DNA of 9,154 nt from Emcibacter sp. (GTDB taxonomy: Bacteria > Pseudomonadota > Alphaproteobacteria > Sphingomonadales > Emcibacteraceae), in the NCBI GenBank assembly GCA_023142175.1, contig JAGLJX010000240.1, positions 1-9,154 on the forward strand. The letters run 5' to 3'. The notes below the pieces were generated by a model that saw only the letters and a list, made by a program, of their open reading frames with translations, had not been told where the DNA came from and searched no databases. Made by a program: the position numbers and the translations under genes. The first letter of the stretch is position 1; every line of letters starts with the position of its first letter. Below are positions 1 to 6,367 of the stretch, one piece after another.

Positions 1-2
1 TT

Positions 3-647
3 TCTGCCTTTCAGGCCGCCAATGCCTGCGGTCATGGATTTGAACTTGATGTCTTGCTAAGTAATGACAAAATAGCCATGGTATTCCATGATCTTTCCCT
101 CAAGCGTCTGACGGGAAAGGCGGGTGATATTGAAGATTTTACAGCCCAACAGCTCTCAAAGATCAAGTTAACGGGATCGGATGATGTCATCCAGCCCCTC
201 GAAGACATTTTAGATCAGGTCGATCCGCAATATCCTGTCCTAATAGAAATAAAAGGTGATCAAAGAGCACCGGATGAAATCGCTGAGGCCGTATATAATG
301 CCATCATGCGCTTTTCCGGGCCGCTGGCTATCATGTCTTTCTATCCTGATATTTTGTTGTGGTTTCAAAGAAACGCCCCACAAATACCGCGTGGTCTTGT
401 TGCCACCAGCATCAATAACGGAGGACTGCCTGATATATATTTTTCTACCAATGTACAGAAATTATATATTGATGATCTGGCGGTTAACTTTATTGCCTAT
501 GATATAAAGGCCTTACCCAATGAAGTTACGGCATATTGTCGAAAAAAAGGCATTCCCGTATTAACCTGGACAGTGCGGTCCGAAGGTTTGTACGAAAAAG
601 CACAGCAACATACTGACAATATTATCTATGAAAATCTGAATTTATGA
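3..647 (+). CDS. Glycerophosphodiester phosphodiesterase family protein (5' truncated by window edge)
   Basis: Predicted to hydrolyse glycerophosphodiesters to glycerol-3-phosphate and an alcohol, in phospholipid turnover. The frame is open back to the first bases of the window, so the start is missing; the TTG at 54 is internal. The visible 214 residues begin SAFQAANACGHGFELDV, which matches the family's second block: the Glu and Asp of ELD are metal ligands, and the His of MVFHD is the second catalytic histidine. The Glu in PVLIEIKG is a further metal ligand. The usual HRG block and about 30 residues lie upstream, outside the window. Near the C-terminus GIPVLTWTVR is the family's last beta strand and loop. 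There is no sign of a frameshift. The stop overlaps the ATG of the next gene (ATGA at 644-647), so the two are translationally coupled. The substrate cannot be told from the sequence, and cytoplasmic location is an assumption because the N-terminus is unseen. Confidence 0.9.
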   Translation, partial: SAFQAANACGHGFELDVLLSNDKIAMVFHDLSLKRLTGKAGDIEDFTAQQLSKIKLTGSDDVIQPLEDILDQVDPQYPVLIEIKGDQRAPDEIAEAVYNAIMRFSGPLAIMSFYPDILLWFQRNAPQIPRGLVATSINNGGLPDIYFSTNVQKLYIDDLAVNFIAYDIKALPNEVTAYCRKKGIPVLTWTVRSEGLYEKAQQHTDNIIYENLNL

Positions 648-1798
648 GCCGCTATCTGCCTCAGATTATATCCAGCTTATCCGAGATTTCGGAGAGTGAC
701 TGGAATAGCTGTTGTTATAACGACCATACCCATCACAATCCTTTTCTGTCCCATCAATTCCTGAATGCACTGGAGCAAAGCGGTTGTGCCACATCAGAGA
801 CCGGATGGCAGGCACAGCATATCATCCTATACAGGGGTGATGTTATCGTAGGAGTTATGCCGCTTTACCTAAAAAGTCACTCCCACGGTGAATATATTTT
901 TGATCATCAATGGGCAAATGCATATCATAATGCGGGCGGTAGTTATTACCCCAAGCTGCAATCATCTATCCCCTTCACGCCAGTTACAGGCCGTAGAATA
1001 ATGGTGTTACAGGGCGAAGATGCCGAAATAATTCAGGAACATCTTTTGCAAGCTGCGGTGTCGTTGGCTGAGAAATTGGCACTTTCATCACTGCATGTGA
1101 CATTTGCTGAAAAACCTGAGTGGGAATTCATGGCGGGTCGTGGATTCCTGAAACGAATAGATCAGCAATTTCATTGGCTGAATGATGGATATAGCACCTT
1201 TGATGATTTCCTGTCGGCCTTGTCTTCCCGCAAGCGAAAAAATATCCGCAAAGAAAGAAAACTGGCGGTAGCGGATGACATTGAAATTGAAATACTTTCT
1301 GGTAAAGATATTACCGAAGATCACTGGGATCATTATTTCGCTTTTTATATGGATACCGGTCACCGGAAATGGGGTCAGCCCTATTTAAACAGATTATTTT
1401 TCTCGCTTCTGAATGAAAAAATGTCCGAACAGATTGTTCTGTTCATGTGTAAACGTAACAACAAATATATCGCCGGGGCGCTTAATCTTTTAAGTGATGA
1501 TACCCTATATGGGCGCTATTGGGGTGCCTTGGAAAACCACAGGTATCTTCATTTTGAGGTATGTTATTATCAGGCCATTGAATATGCCATCCACCACGGA
1601 CTGAAGAAAGTCGAAGCCGGCGCACAGGGGGAGCATAAACTGGCCCGTGGCTATCTGCCCACATCCACCTACAGCGCCCATTGGATTAACAACCCGTCAT
1701 TCAGAAATGCCATAGCTGATTATCTGGTTCATGAAAGAGACGCAATACTACAGGATCAGGAGTTCCTTGCCTCCTTAGCGCCTTTCAAGAAAGACTAA
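644..1798 (+). CDS. DUF482/FemAB-like GNAT-superfamily N-acyltransferase (COG3146 type)
   Basis: A 384-residue protein, close to the usual length of this family, which is annotated as a GNAT-fold acyltransferase and often, loosely, as peptidoglycan-related; the true substrate is unknown. Hallmarks seen: NPFLSHQFLNALEQSG (about residues 32-47); an N-terminal half with PLYLKSHSHGEYIFDHQWA (73-91) followed by YYPKLQSSIPFTPVTGRR (101-118); a basic stretch RKRKNIRKERK (196-206); and the signature EAGAQGEHKLARGYLP (324-339) followed by SAHW. No signal peptide or membrane segment is visible, so it is probably cytoplasmic. The start is fixed by the ATGA overlap with the phosphodiesterase gene upstream, which implies one operon. 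Its stop lies 6 bases from the stop of a convergent minus-strand gene, and no terminator hairpin is visible between them. Family assignment is firm; any cell-wall role is inference. Confidence 0.9.
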   Translation: MSRYLPQIISSLSEISESDWNSCCYNDHTHHNPFLSHQFLNALEQSGCATSETGWQAQHIILYRGDVIVGVMPLYLKSHSHGEYIFDHQWANAYHNAGGSYYPKLQSSIPFTPVTGRRIMVLQGEDAEIIQEHLLQAAVSLAEKLALSSLHVTFAEKPEWEFMAGRGFLKRIDQQFHWLNDGYSTFDDFLSALSSRKRKNIRKERKLAVADDIEIEILSGKDITEDHWDHYFAFYMDTGHRKWGQPYLNRLFFSLLNEKMSEQIVLFMCKRNNKYIAGALNLLSDDTLYGRYWGALENHRYLHFEVCYYQAIEYAIHHGLKKVEAGAQGEHKLARGYLPTSTYSAHWINNPSFRNAIADYLVHERDAILQDQEFLASLAPFKKD

Positions 1799-1804
1799 TT
1801 CTGG

Positions 1805-2221
1805 TTACTGATTTTCCACTTTGGGTTTTATCTCATATTCCACAAATTTACTTAATCCGCAAAATCCGCCTGCTGTTTGCCCATGAGCATCAAATACCGA
1901 GATGTGATCGTAATCACATAATTGAAAGTTAGAAACTTTATAACTGAAAGACCCATCTATACTAAGGCGAGAACAGCGACGCTTCAGGGTATTCAGATAA
2001 GCTTTCTTTCCCTTCATATAAAACAGAATATTATAATCATCGATGACCCTGCTGGTTTTAACATTTCTAAGCCTTAGACAATTTTCTATTTTTCCGGTTT
2101 TTTCGTATTTTACCAATGCCTTAGAAAGTTTATCCTCTTTACTGCTATCCGCATTGGCAGAGTGTGGAATAAAGATTAGATACAGAATAAAAGTAAATGA
2201 CAATAGTATTTCTTTTAACAT
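1805..2221 (-). CDS. Small exported four-cysteine protein, tandem paralogue 1 (DUF6491-like)
   Basis: A 138-residue protein of unknown function. The N-terminus, MLKEILLSFTFILYLIFIP followed by HSANADS, is a signal peptide with likely cleavage after ANA, so the mature protein should be periplasmic. The mature part has four cysteines (NC, RRC, QLCD, FCGL), all shared with its neighbour, and conserved blocks KYEKTGKI, SRVIDD and AYLNTL. The cysteines could form two disulfides. The pattern resembles what I remember of DUF6491; that name is from memory. I chose the ATG at 2221 over an in-frame start 34 codons upstream because it places the signal peptide first, has AAGGA at proper spacing, and leaves a TATAAT promoter between the two. 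By hand count 65 of 106 aligned residues are identical to the paralogue encoded at 2349-2750. The stop faces the convergent acyltransferase gene 6 bases away. Confidence 0.8.
   Translation of the reverse strand: MLKEILLSFTFILYLIFIPHSANADSSKEDKLSKALVKYEKTGKIENCLRLRNVKTSRVIDDYNILFYMKGKKAYLNTLKRRCSRLSIDGSFSYKVSNFQLCDYDHISVFDAHGQTAGGFCGLSKFVEYEIKPKVENQ
2087..2111. repeat. 25-base exact direct repeat, copy 1 (inside paralogue 1)
   Basis: A 25-base stretch, identical to 2625-2649, encodes the shared YEKTGKI block. It is the longest exact match I found between the two paralogues and a remnant of the tandem duplication. Such a repeat could support recombination that deletes one copy. Confidence 0.85.
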
Positions 2222-2258
2222 TAGTCTTTTCCTTAAACAGATCATTGGCCCGGAAAAG

Positions 2259-2287
2259 ATTATACTACATTCCACATGAATCCTGAA
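2259..2287 (-). promoter_or_regulatory. Promoter of paralogue 1
   Basis: On the minus strand there is a perfect TATAAT -10 box (2259-2264) and a weak TTCAGG -35 (2282-2287) with a 17-base spacer. The arrangement is repeated in front of the paralogue 2 gene about 529 bases away, which supports its being functional. It lies about 40 bases before the chosen ATG. Confidence 0.6.
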
Positions 2288-2348
2288 TGAACAATGACGT
2301 GATAGAAATTTGAGGCCAGACACAGAGAGGTCAGTTAATTATTCCTGT

Positions 2349-2750
2349 CTATTTTACTTTGGGCTTCTTTTTATATTCCACAAATTTACCTAAGCCACAG
2401 GTCGGCCCCGGTATAGTGCTATTGGAATCAAATACAGAAATAATATCAATATCACACAGGTGACTGCCATGCAGATTGTAGCTAAAGGCTCTCTCAAACC
2501 CAAGACGCGAGCAACGATGAGATAGCGTGTTCAGATAAGCCGATTTTCCTCTCATGATGAAAAGGATATTGCGATCATCTATCACCCGGCTTGAGTGAAT
2601 TCGGCGAGCGATAATGCATTTTTTTATTTTTCCGGTTTTTTCGTATTTTTTCAACGCATTAGCCAGTTTATCCTGACCTTTATCTGCCGCTACTGCGGAT
2701 AGTGGCACTAAGGACAAACAGAGTGCAATAATAAGTGATTTTCCAAACAT
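2349..2750 (-). CDS. Small exported four-cysteine protein, tandem paralogue 2 (DUF6491-like)
   Basis: A 133-residue protein of unknown function, paralogous to the product of the next gene on the same strand. The N-terminus MFGKSLIIALCLSLVPLSAVAADK is a textbook signal peptide with an AVA-A cleavage site, so the product is predicted to be periplasmic. Four mature cysteines (KKC, HRC, HLCD, TCGL) and the blocks KKYEKTGKI, SRVIDDRNILF, AYLNTL and GKFVEY are shared with the paralogue; the middle of the protein (about HGSHLCDIDIISVFDSNST) diverges most. The ATG at 2750 is chosen over one 10 codons upstream because AAGGA sits properly before it, the signal peptide then begins at once, and the same leader (AAGGAAAAGA then ATG) precedes the paralogue. 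It starts 84 bases past the stop of clpA and has its own promoter, so it need not depend on clpA transcription. The role is unknown; a disulfide-stabilised periplasmic factor is inference. Confidence 0.82.
   Translation of the reverse strand: MFGKSLIIALCLSLVPLSAVAADKGQDKLANALKKYEKTGKIKKCIIARRIHSSRVIDDRNILFIMRGKSAYLNTLSHRCSRLGFERAFSYNLHGSHLCDIDIISVFDSNSTIPGPTCGLGKFVEYKKKPKVK
2625..2649. repeat. 25-base exact direct repeat, copy 2 (inside paralogue 2)
   Basis: Identical to 2087-2111 and in the same position within the paralogous coding sequence, 538 bases away. The duplication also covers the upstream DNA: the 16-base segments at 2277-2292 and 2805-2820 agree at 14 positions by hand alignment, so the repeated unit includes the promoter as well as the gene. 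Confidence 0.85.
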
Positions 2751-2787
2751 GATCTTTTCCTTAATGGGAATTGTTACCAATAAAAGG

Positions 2788-2815
2788 ATTATACTACTTC
2801 TACCTGAATTCTAAA
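2788..2815 (-). promoter_or_regulatory. Promoter of paralogue 2, just after clpA
   Basis: On the minus strand there is a perfect TATAAT -10 (2788-2793) and a TTTAGA -35 (2810-2815, 4 of 6 consensus) with a 16-base spacer. It aligns with the promoter of paralogue 1. It sits between the clpA stop and the paralogue's start, within about 50 bases of the clpA stop. Confidence 0.6.
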
Positions 2816-2834
2816 TGAACAAAAATGTTACTGC

Positions 2835-5150
2835 TTATTTTACATATTCTTTTGATTTGCCTGAACTCTTATCAGTAATTTTCTTGATTGGTGACGGAGC
2901 CGCTTCAATATCAAAGGCTAATTTTCCGTCTTTTACCCTGACCAAAACCTCGCCGCCGTCTACCAGCTTGCCAAACAGCAGTTCATTTGCCAGGGGTTTC
3001 TTGACATATTCCTGTATAGTACGGGCCAGTGGCCGCGCACCATAAAGGGGGTCATAGCCCTTCTCTGATAGCCAGGTTTTTGCCGCAGGTGTAAGGCTGA
3101 TATGCACATGACGGTCTTCCAGCTGCATTTCCAGTTCCAGAACAAATTTCTCAACCACCTGCCCCATAACCTCAAGGGATAGATTATTAAAGGGCACTGT
3201 AGCATCAAGCCTGTTTCTGAATTCAGGCGTGAAAAGTTTTTTGATAGCTTCTTCGTCATCGCCTTCACGAACAGTTGCACCAAAACCAATGGCTTCCTTG
3301 CTCATTTCCATTGCCCCGGCATTAGTTGTCATGACAAGGATAACATTACGGAAATTTATTTTCTTGCCGTTGCTGTCGGTCAATTTGCCATGATCCATAA
3401 CCTGTAGCAGAATATTAAAGATATCGGGGTGCGCTTTTTCAATTTCATCCAGAAGAATGACACAATGGGGAGACTGATCCACGGCATCGGTCAGAAGGCC
3501 TCCCTGATCATAACCCACATAGCCGGGAGGTGCGCCAATCAGTCGGGATACGGAATGACGTTCCATATATTCCGACATATCAAACCGATGAAGCTCCAGA
3601 CCCAACAGGCTAGCCATCTGCTTGGTGACTTCCGTTTTACCTACCCCCGTGGGGCCACAGAATAAATAACTGCCGATAGGCTTGTCATCCTGCCTTAGTC
3701 CTGCTCTGGACAGCCGTATGGCGTCTGTGAGCACTTCAATAGCCTTATCCTGACCATAGATAACCCTTTTGAGGTCGGTATTAATGCTGGCAAGGACGGC
3801 GGTGTCATCCTTGGAAACGGATTTTGCCGGAATACGAGCTATTTTGGACACCACAGCCTCAACATCAACTACGGAAATTTCTTTTTTACGTTTTTCCTTC
3901 GGCAGAAGCATCTGTGATGCCCCTACTTCGTCAATGACATCAATGGATTTATCGGGCTGTTTCCGATCATTAATATGACGCGAGGACAAGTCCACCGCTG
4001 CATCAATAACCTCATCGCTGTATTTTACATCATGGTGTTCTTCAAAATATTTTCGGAGGCCCCTAAGGATTTCCTTGGTCTCAGGAATAGTTGGTTCCTT
4101 GATGTCAATTTTCTGGAATCTTCTGAGCAATGCCCGGTCTTTTTCAAAATGAGAGCGATATTCTTTATAGGTGGTCGATCCGATGCAGCGTATGGTCCCG
4201 GAAGATAGTGCGGGTTTTAACATATTTGAAGCATCCATAGCCCCGCCACTGGTGGCGCCGGCCCCGATAATAGTATGAATCTCGTCAATGAACAGAATAG
4301 CCCCATCATGCTTTTCAACTTCAGAAATAACAGCTTTCAGCCGTTCTTCAAAATCCCCACGGTAACGGGTTCCCGCGAGCAATGTCCCCATATCAAGGCA
4401 GAAAATAGTAGCGTTCAGCAATACTTCGGGGACTTTTTTCTCCACTATATGCCGCGCCAGACCTTCGGCTATTGCCGTTTTACCCACACCGGGATCACCC
4501 ACATAAAGCGGGTTATTTTTGGACCGGCGGCATAGTATCTGAATGGTGCGTTCAACTTCATGCTCCCGCCCGATAAGCCGGTCAATCTTGCCCGCACGGG
4601 CTTTCTGATTCAGGTCAACGCAGTATTTCTCCAGCGCCGTTTCTTCTTTTTCTTGTTCTTCAAAATCTTCATCTGCGCCGGAAACCCCCTCTTCCTCGCC
4701 GATCTTGCCCGCCGATTTTGCCAAACCGTGGGAGACATAGCTCACCGCATCAAGCCGGCTCATGTCATGTTGCTGAAGGAAGTAAACCGCATGGCTTTCC
4801 CGCTCTGAAAAAAGCGCAATAAGGACATTGGCCCCAGTGACCTCTTCACGACCGGAGCTTTGCACATGCAGAATTGATCGCTGGATAACCCGCTGAAAAC
4901 CGGATGTGGGGCTGGCATCACCAGTCTCCTCCGTCATAATAGTATCAAGTTCCAGATCAAGATATGCCTTTATCTCCGCCCTGAGCTGTCGCACATTAAC
5001 ATCACAAGCCCTAAGCACTGCGACCGCATCCTTATCATCCAGAAGACCGAACAATAAATGCTCTAACGTTGCGAACTCATGCTTGCGCAGATTAGCTTCA
5101 CCCACAGCGCGGTGAAGTGTGTGCTCAAGGTTTGGGGAAAATGTTGGCAT
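2835..5150 (-). CDS. clpA: ATP-dependent Clp protease ATP-binding subunit ClpA
   Basis: A AAA+ unfoldase that forms a hexamer, unfolds substrates and threads them into ClpP; 771 residues, normal for ClpA. Domains: N-domain (about 1-145) with two Clp-N repeats, which binds ClpS; an acidic linker (150-172); D1 with Walker A GDPGVGKT (218-225) and Walker B ILFIDE (285-290); D2 with Walker A GPTGVGKT (499-506), pore loop GYVGYD (543-548), Walker B VILLDE (564-569) and sensor-2 GARPLAR (704-710). The IGFG tripeptide loop (621-624) is the ClpP-docking loop, which separates ClpA from ClpB-type disaggregases. There is no ClpB-type coiled-coil middle domain. The ATG at 5150 has AAGGAG about 9 bases upstream, inside the end of clpS; the gap to the clpS stop is 6 bases, so the two genes are co-translated. 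clpP is not in the window. I see no terminator after the stop. Confidence 0.98.
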   Translation of the reverse strand: MPTFSPNLEHTLHRAVGEANLRKHEFATLEHLLFGLLDDKDAVAVLRACDVNVRQLRAEIKAYLDLELDTIMTEETGDASPTSGFQRVIQRSILHVQSSGREEVTGANVLIALFSERESHAVYFLQQHDMSRLDAVSYVSHGLAKSAGKIGEEEGVSGADEDFEEQEKEETALEKYCVDLNQKARAGKIDRLIGREHEVERTIQILCRRSKNNPLYVGDPGVGKTAIAEGLARHIVEKKVPEVLLNATIFCLDMGTLLAGTRYRGDFEERLKAVISEVEKHDGAILFIDEIHTIIGAGATSGGAMDASNMLKPALSSGTIRCIGSTTYKEYRSHFEKDRALLRRFQKIDIKEPTIPETKEILRGLRKYFEEHHDVKYSDEVIDAAVDLSSRHINDRKQPDKSIDVIDEVGASQMLLPKEKRKKEISVVDVEAVVSKIARIPAKSVSKDDTAVLASINTDLKRVIYGQDKAIEVLTDAIRLSRAGLRQDDKPIGSYLFCGPTGVGKTEVTKQMASLLGLELHRFDMSEYMERHSVSRLIGAPPGYVGYDQGGLLTDAVDQSPHCVILLDEIEKAHPDIFNILLQVMDHGKLTDSNGKKINFRNVILVMTTNAGAMEMSKEAIGFGATVREGDDEEAIKKLFTPEFRNRLDATVPFNNLSLEVMGQVVEKFVLELEMQLEDRHVHISLTPAAKTWLSEKGYDPLYGARPLARTIQEYVKKPLANELLFGKLVDGGEVLVRVKDGKLAFDIEAAPSPIKKITDKSSGKSKEYVK

Positions 5151-5156
5151 AAATAA

Positions 5157-5489
5157 CTACTCCTTTTCCAATGTGCATTGAAGGGGATGCTCATTGCGTC
5201 TTGCGTTGTCTGTCACCTGCATAACTTTTGTTTCTGCAACTTCAAAACTATAAACACCACACAATCCAACGCCTGTCTGATGCACATTTAACATAATCTG
5301 TACCGCCTCTTCTTCTGTCTTTTGAAAATAAGACAAAAGAATATGAACGACGAAATCCATAGGAGTGTAATCGTCATTCAGCATGAGAACCTTATACATG
5401 GACGGTTTTTTAGTCTTGGGCCGTGTTTTGGTTAAGACACCGGTTTTATCCTGCCCATTACCATCATCGTCCTTTTGATTTTCACTCAT
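5157..5489 (-). CDS. clpS: ATP-dependent Clp protease adaptor protein ClpS
   Basis: An N-recognin that binds proteins with destabilising N-terminal residues and delivers them to the ClpA N-domain; cytoplasmic. The 110 residues comprise a disordered, charged N-terminal tail (about 1-28), used by the family to engage the ClpA pore, and the folded core from [18 protein letters not shown] onward. The N-degron pocket residues are present: Asn38 and Asp39 of LNDD and His70 of NVHQTG. The C-terminal block [22 protein letters not shown] with CTLEKE matches the family closely. The ATG at 5489 has only a short AGG a few bases upstream, a weak or very close ribosome site, so expression may be modest or start elsewhere. 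It is followed by clpA after 6 bases. Confidence 0.97.
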   Translation of the reverse strand: MSENQKDDDGNGQDKTGVLTKTRPKTKKPSMYKVLMLNDDYTPMDFVVHILLSYFQKTEEEAVQIMLNVHQTGVGLCGVYSFEVAETKVMQVTDNARRNEHPLQCTLEKE

Positions 5490-5540
5490 TTACCTGCCAC
5501 ACTTTATTTGAACCTCATATCTATATTAAATAGAAAGCCC

Positions 5541-5576
5541 ACAGCAGATTTAAAGGCATCAATGGAAATTTGCTGT
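5541..5576. repeat. Inverted repeat in the clpS leader (11-base arms)
   Basis: The arms ACAGCAGATTT (5541-5551) and AAATTTGCTGT (5566-5576) are complementary at 10 of 11 positions around a 14-base loop. The odd pair is G-T on the + strand and A-C on the minus strand. It adjoins the candidate GATAAT at 5580-5585 and could be an operator at the transcription start, or a 5' hairpin in the clpS message. There is no T-run, so it is not a terminator. Confidence 0.5.
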
Positions 5577-5650
5577 ATAATTATCCACCAATAATGTTTT
5601 TAAGGTTTAATGTTATCCTGCTAACCCTAATGTAGCGTTAAATTACTAAA

Positions 5651-5681
5651 ACTTCCAGTTGGAAGTCTAGGTCAGGACCTA
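5651..5681. repeat. Two adjacent perfect short palindromes
   Basis: ACTTCC-AGTT-GGAAGT (5651-5666) is followed one base later by TAGGTC-AG-GACCTA (5668-5681). Both have perfect 6-base arms. They lie just beyond the phasin terminator and upstream of clpS. Tight stem-loops in RNA or protein-binding dyads in DNA are both possible; the binding factor is unknown. Confidence 0.55.
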
Positions 5682-5687
5682 ACCCAT

Positions 5688-5713
5688 AAAAAAAGCCCGA
5701 CTTAAAGCCGGGC
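5688..5713 (-). terminator. Rho-independent terminator of the phasin gene
   Basis: Read on the minus strand: stem GCCCGGC, loop TTTAA, stem GTCGGGC, then seven T. The 7-pair stem includes one G-U wobble and the T-run follows directly. It starts about 38 bases after the phasin stop. On the + strand the hairpin is followed by no T-run, so it works in one direction only. Confidence 0.9.
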
Positions 5714-5750
5714 CCGATACTTGGCAGTATCAAATTTTATCTGTCGGTAA

Positions 5751-6227
5751 TTAGCCAGCCAGAGGAAGATTGTATTTTGTAGCAACTTCTTCGTAACGTG
5801 CTTTCAAAGGTTCAATCACTTCATTAGCCGTGCTTGACACTTCTTCGTTAACCCGTGTCGCTTCAGCAACAAACTCTTCATAACGGGATTTAAACATTGT
5901 CGCCTGTAGTTCAAAAAACTCAGCAGGAGTTTTAGCCGCAAATAATGCTTTCACGTCAGTTACATTCTTTTCAACAGCCTTTTTGGCAGTTTCCACCAAA
6001 TCAACATTTGTAGTCTTGGCAACTTTTGCAGCAGCCTCGCCGGAAGCGACCAGTGCTTCATAATTTGCTTTGCCGAATTCAGAAACTTTTTCAAGGTTAC
6101 CTGCGGCTTCCTTAACAGCTTTCTCAACATTTTCCTGTGCAGCTTTTACTGTATTCTGTACAGTTTCCTGTGCATCTTTAAAAGATTTCTCAGCCGTAGA
6201 TTTCTTTGCATTTGTAGTTTTGCTCAT
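5751..6227 (-). CDS. Phasin family protein (PHB granule-associated)
   Basis: A predicted granule-coating protein that controls the number and size of poly-hydroxybutyrate inclusions; about 158 residues from the preferred start. It is Ala-, Lys-, Glu- and Val-rich, almost wholly helical, and lacks cysteine, signal peptide and membrane segments. The N-terminal part (AQETVQNTVKAAQENVEKAV) is a low-complexity amphipathic helix. The C-terminal block, AAKTPAEFFELQATMFKSRY then EEFVAEATRVNEEV, is the phasin_2 signature. Two ATGs stand in tandem (6230 and 6227); AAGGA lies 4 bases before the first and 7 before the second, so I chose the second. A longer in-frame start at 6275 would fall within a putative operator and is unlikely. 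It has its own promoter, two candidate PhaR-type operators and a strong terminator, so it is monocistronic. PHB synthesis genes are not in the window. Confidence 0.92.
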   Translation of the reverse strand: MSKTTNAKKSTAEKSFKDAQETVQNTVKAAQENVEKAVKEAAGNLEKVSEFGKANYEALVASGEAAAKVAKTTNVDLVETAKKAVEKNVTDVKALFAAKTPAEFFELQATMFKSRYEEFVAEATRVNEEVSSTANEVIEPLKARYEEVATKYNLPLAG

Positions 6228-6259
6228 CATGTTATCCTTGTAAATATAATTTCTATTAA

Positions 6260-6274
6260 TTGTGCAGCGCAACA
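6260..6274. promoter_or_regulatory. Candidate PhaR-type operator, downstream site
   Basis: TTGTGCAGCGCAACA, a dyad of TGCA/GCA halves, matches the second site at 6326-6340 at 14 of 15 positions. It would lie at about +10 to +24 of the phasin transcript, a classic position for a repressor that blocks transcription. PhaR regulators of alphaproteobacteria are known to bind TGC/GCA-rich dyads at phasin genes; assigning it to PhaR is inference. Confidence 0.6.
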
Positions 6275-6289
6275 TTTAACTATGCCGTA

Positions 6290-6317
6290 CATATAGTTCA
6301 TATATTTAGAATGTCAA
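6290..6317 (-). promoter_or_regulatory. Phasin promoter
   Basis: On the minus strand there is a perfect TTGACA -35 (6312-6317), a 16-base spacer, and TATATG -10 (6290-6295, 4 of 6). Transcription should start near 6283, giving a leader of about 55 bases. A strong -35 fits a highly expressed phasin. Confidence 0.65.
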
Positions 6318-6325
6318 ACATTTTT

Positions 6326-6340
6326 TTGTGCAGTGCAACA
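6326..6340. promoter_or_regulatory. Candidate PhaR-type operator, upstream site
   Basis: TTGTGCAGTGCAACA, with the perfect core TGCA-G-TGCA. It lies 8 bases upstream of the phasin -35 and 66 bases from the downstream copy, in the same orientation. It also sits within 30 bases of the stop of the upstream J-protein gene. Confidence 0.6.
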
Positions 6341-6367
6341 AAATCTTCAAAAACCAGCTAATTTTCT

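Larger units (their letters stand above)
5490..5687. other. Intergenic region upstream of clpS
   Basis: About 200 bases between the clpS start and the phasin terminator, with no gene. It should hold the clpSA promoter, but no strong one is visible. The best minus-strand candidate is GATAAT at 5580-5585 (5 of 6 for a -10) with only a poor -35 (TTAAAC at 5605-5610, spacer 19). It contains three inverted repeats, listed separately. Confidence 0.5.

Noticed and set aside
54..56. TTG at 54 as the start of the phosphodiesterase gene
   Set aside because: The frame is open upstream to base 3 and encodes conserved family residues (the ELD block) before that point.
1088..1664. Minus-strand open frames inside the acyltransferase gene
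   Set aside because: The + strand frame encodes clear family motifs through the same stretch.
2222..2323. Upstream extension of paralogue 1 by 34 codons
   Set aside because: It would put the promoter and ribosome site inside the gene and hide the signal peptide; the paralogue shows no matching extension.
2815..5115. Several open frames of 69-86 codons on the + strand opposite clpA
   Set aside because: They are antisense shadows of a strongly conserved gene, with no family resemblance and no ribosome sites of note.
2835..5150. ClpB or ClpC instead of ClpA
   Set aside because: There is no coiled-coil middle domain or UVR motif, the IGFG ClpP loop is present, and clpS is directly upstream.
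6228..6275. Longer phasin start at 6275
   Set aside because: The extension covers the downstream operator and has no ribosome site; a good AAGGA lies before the ATG pair at 6225-6230.
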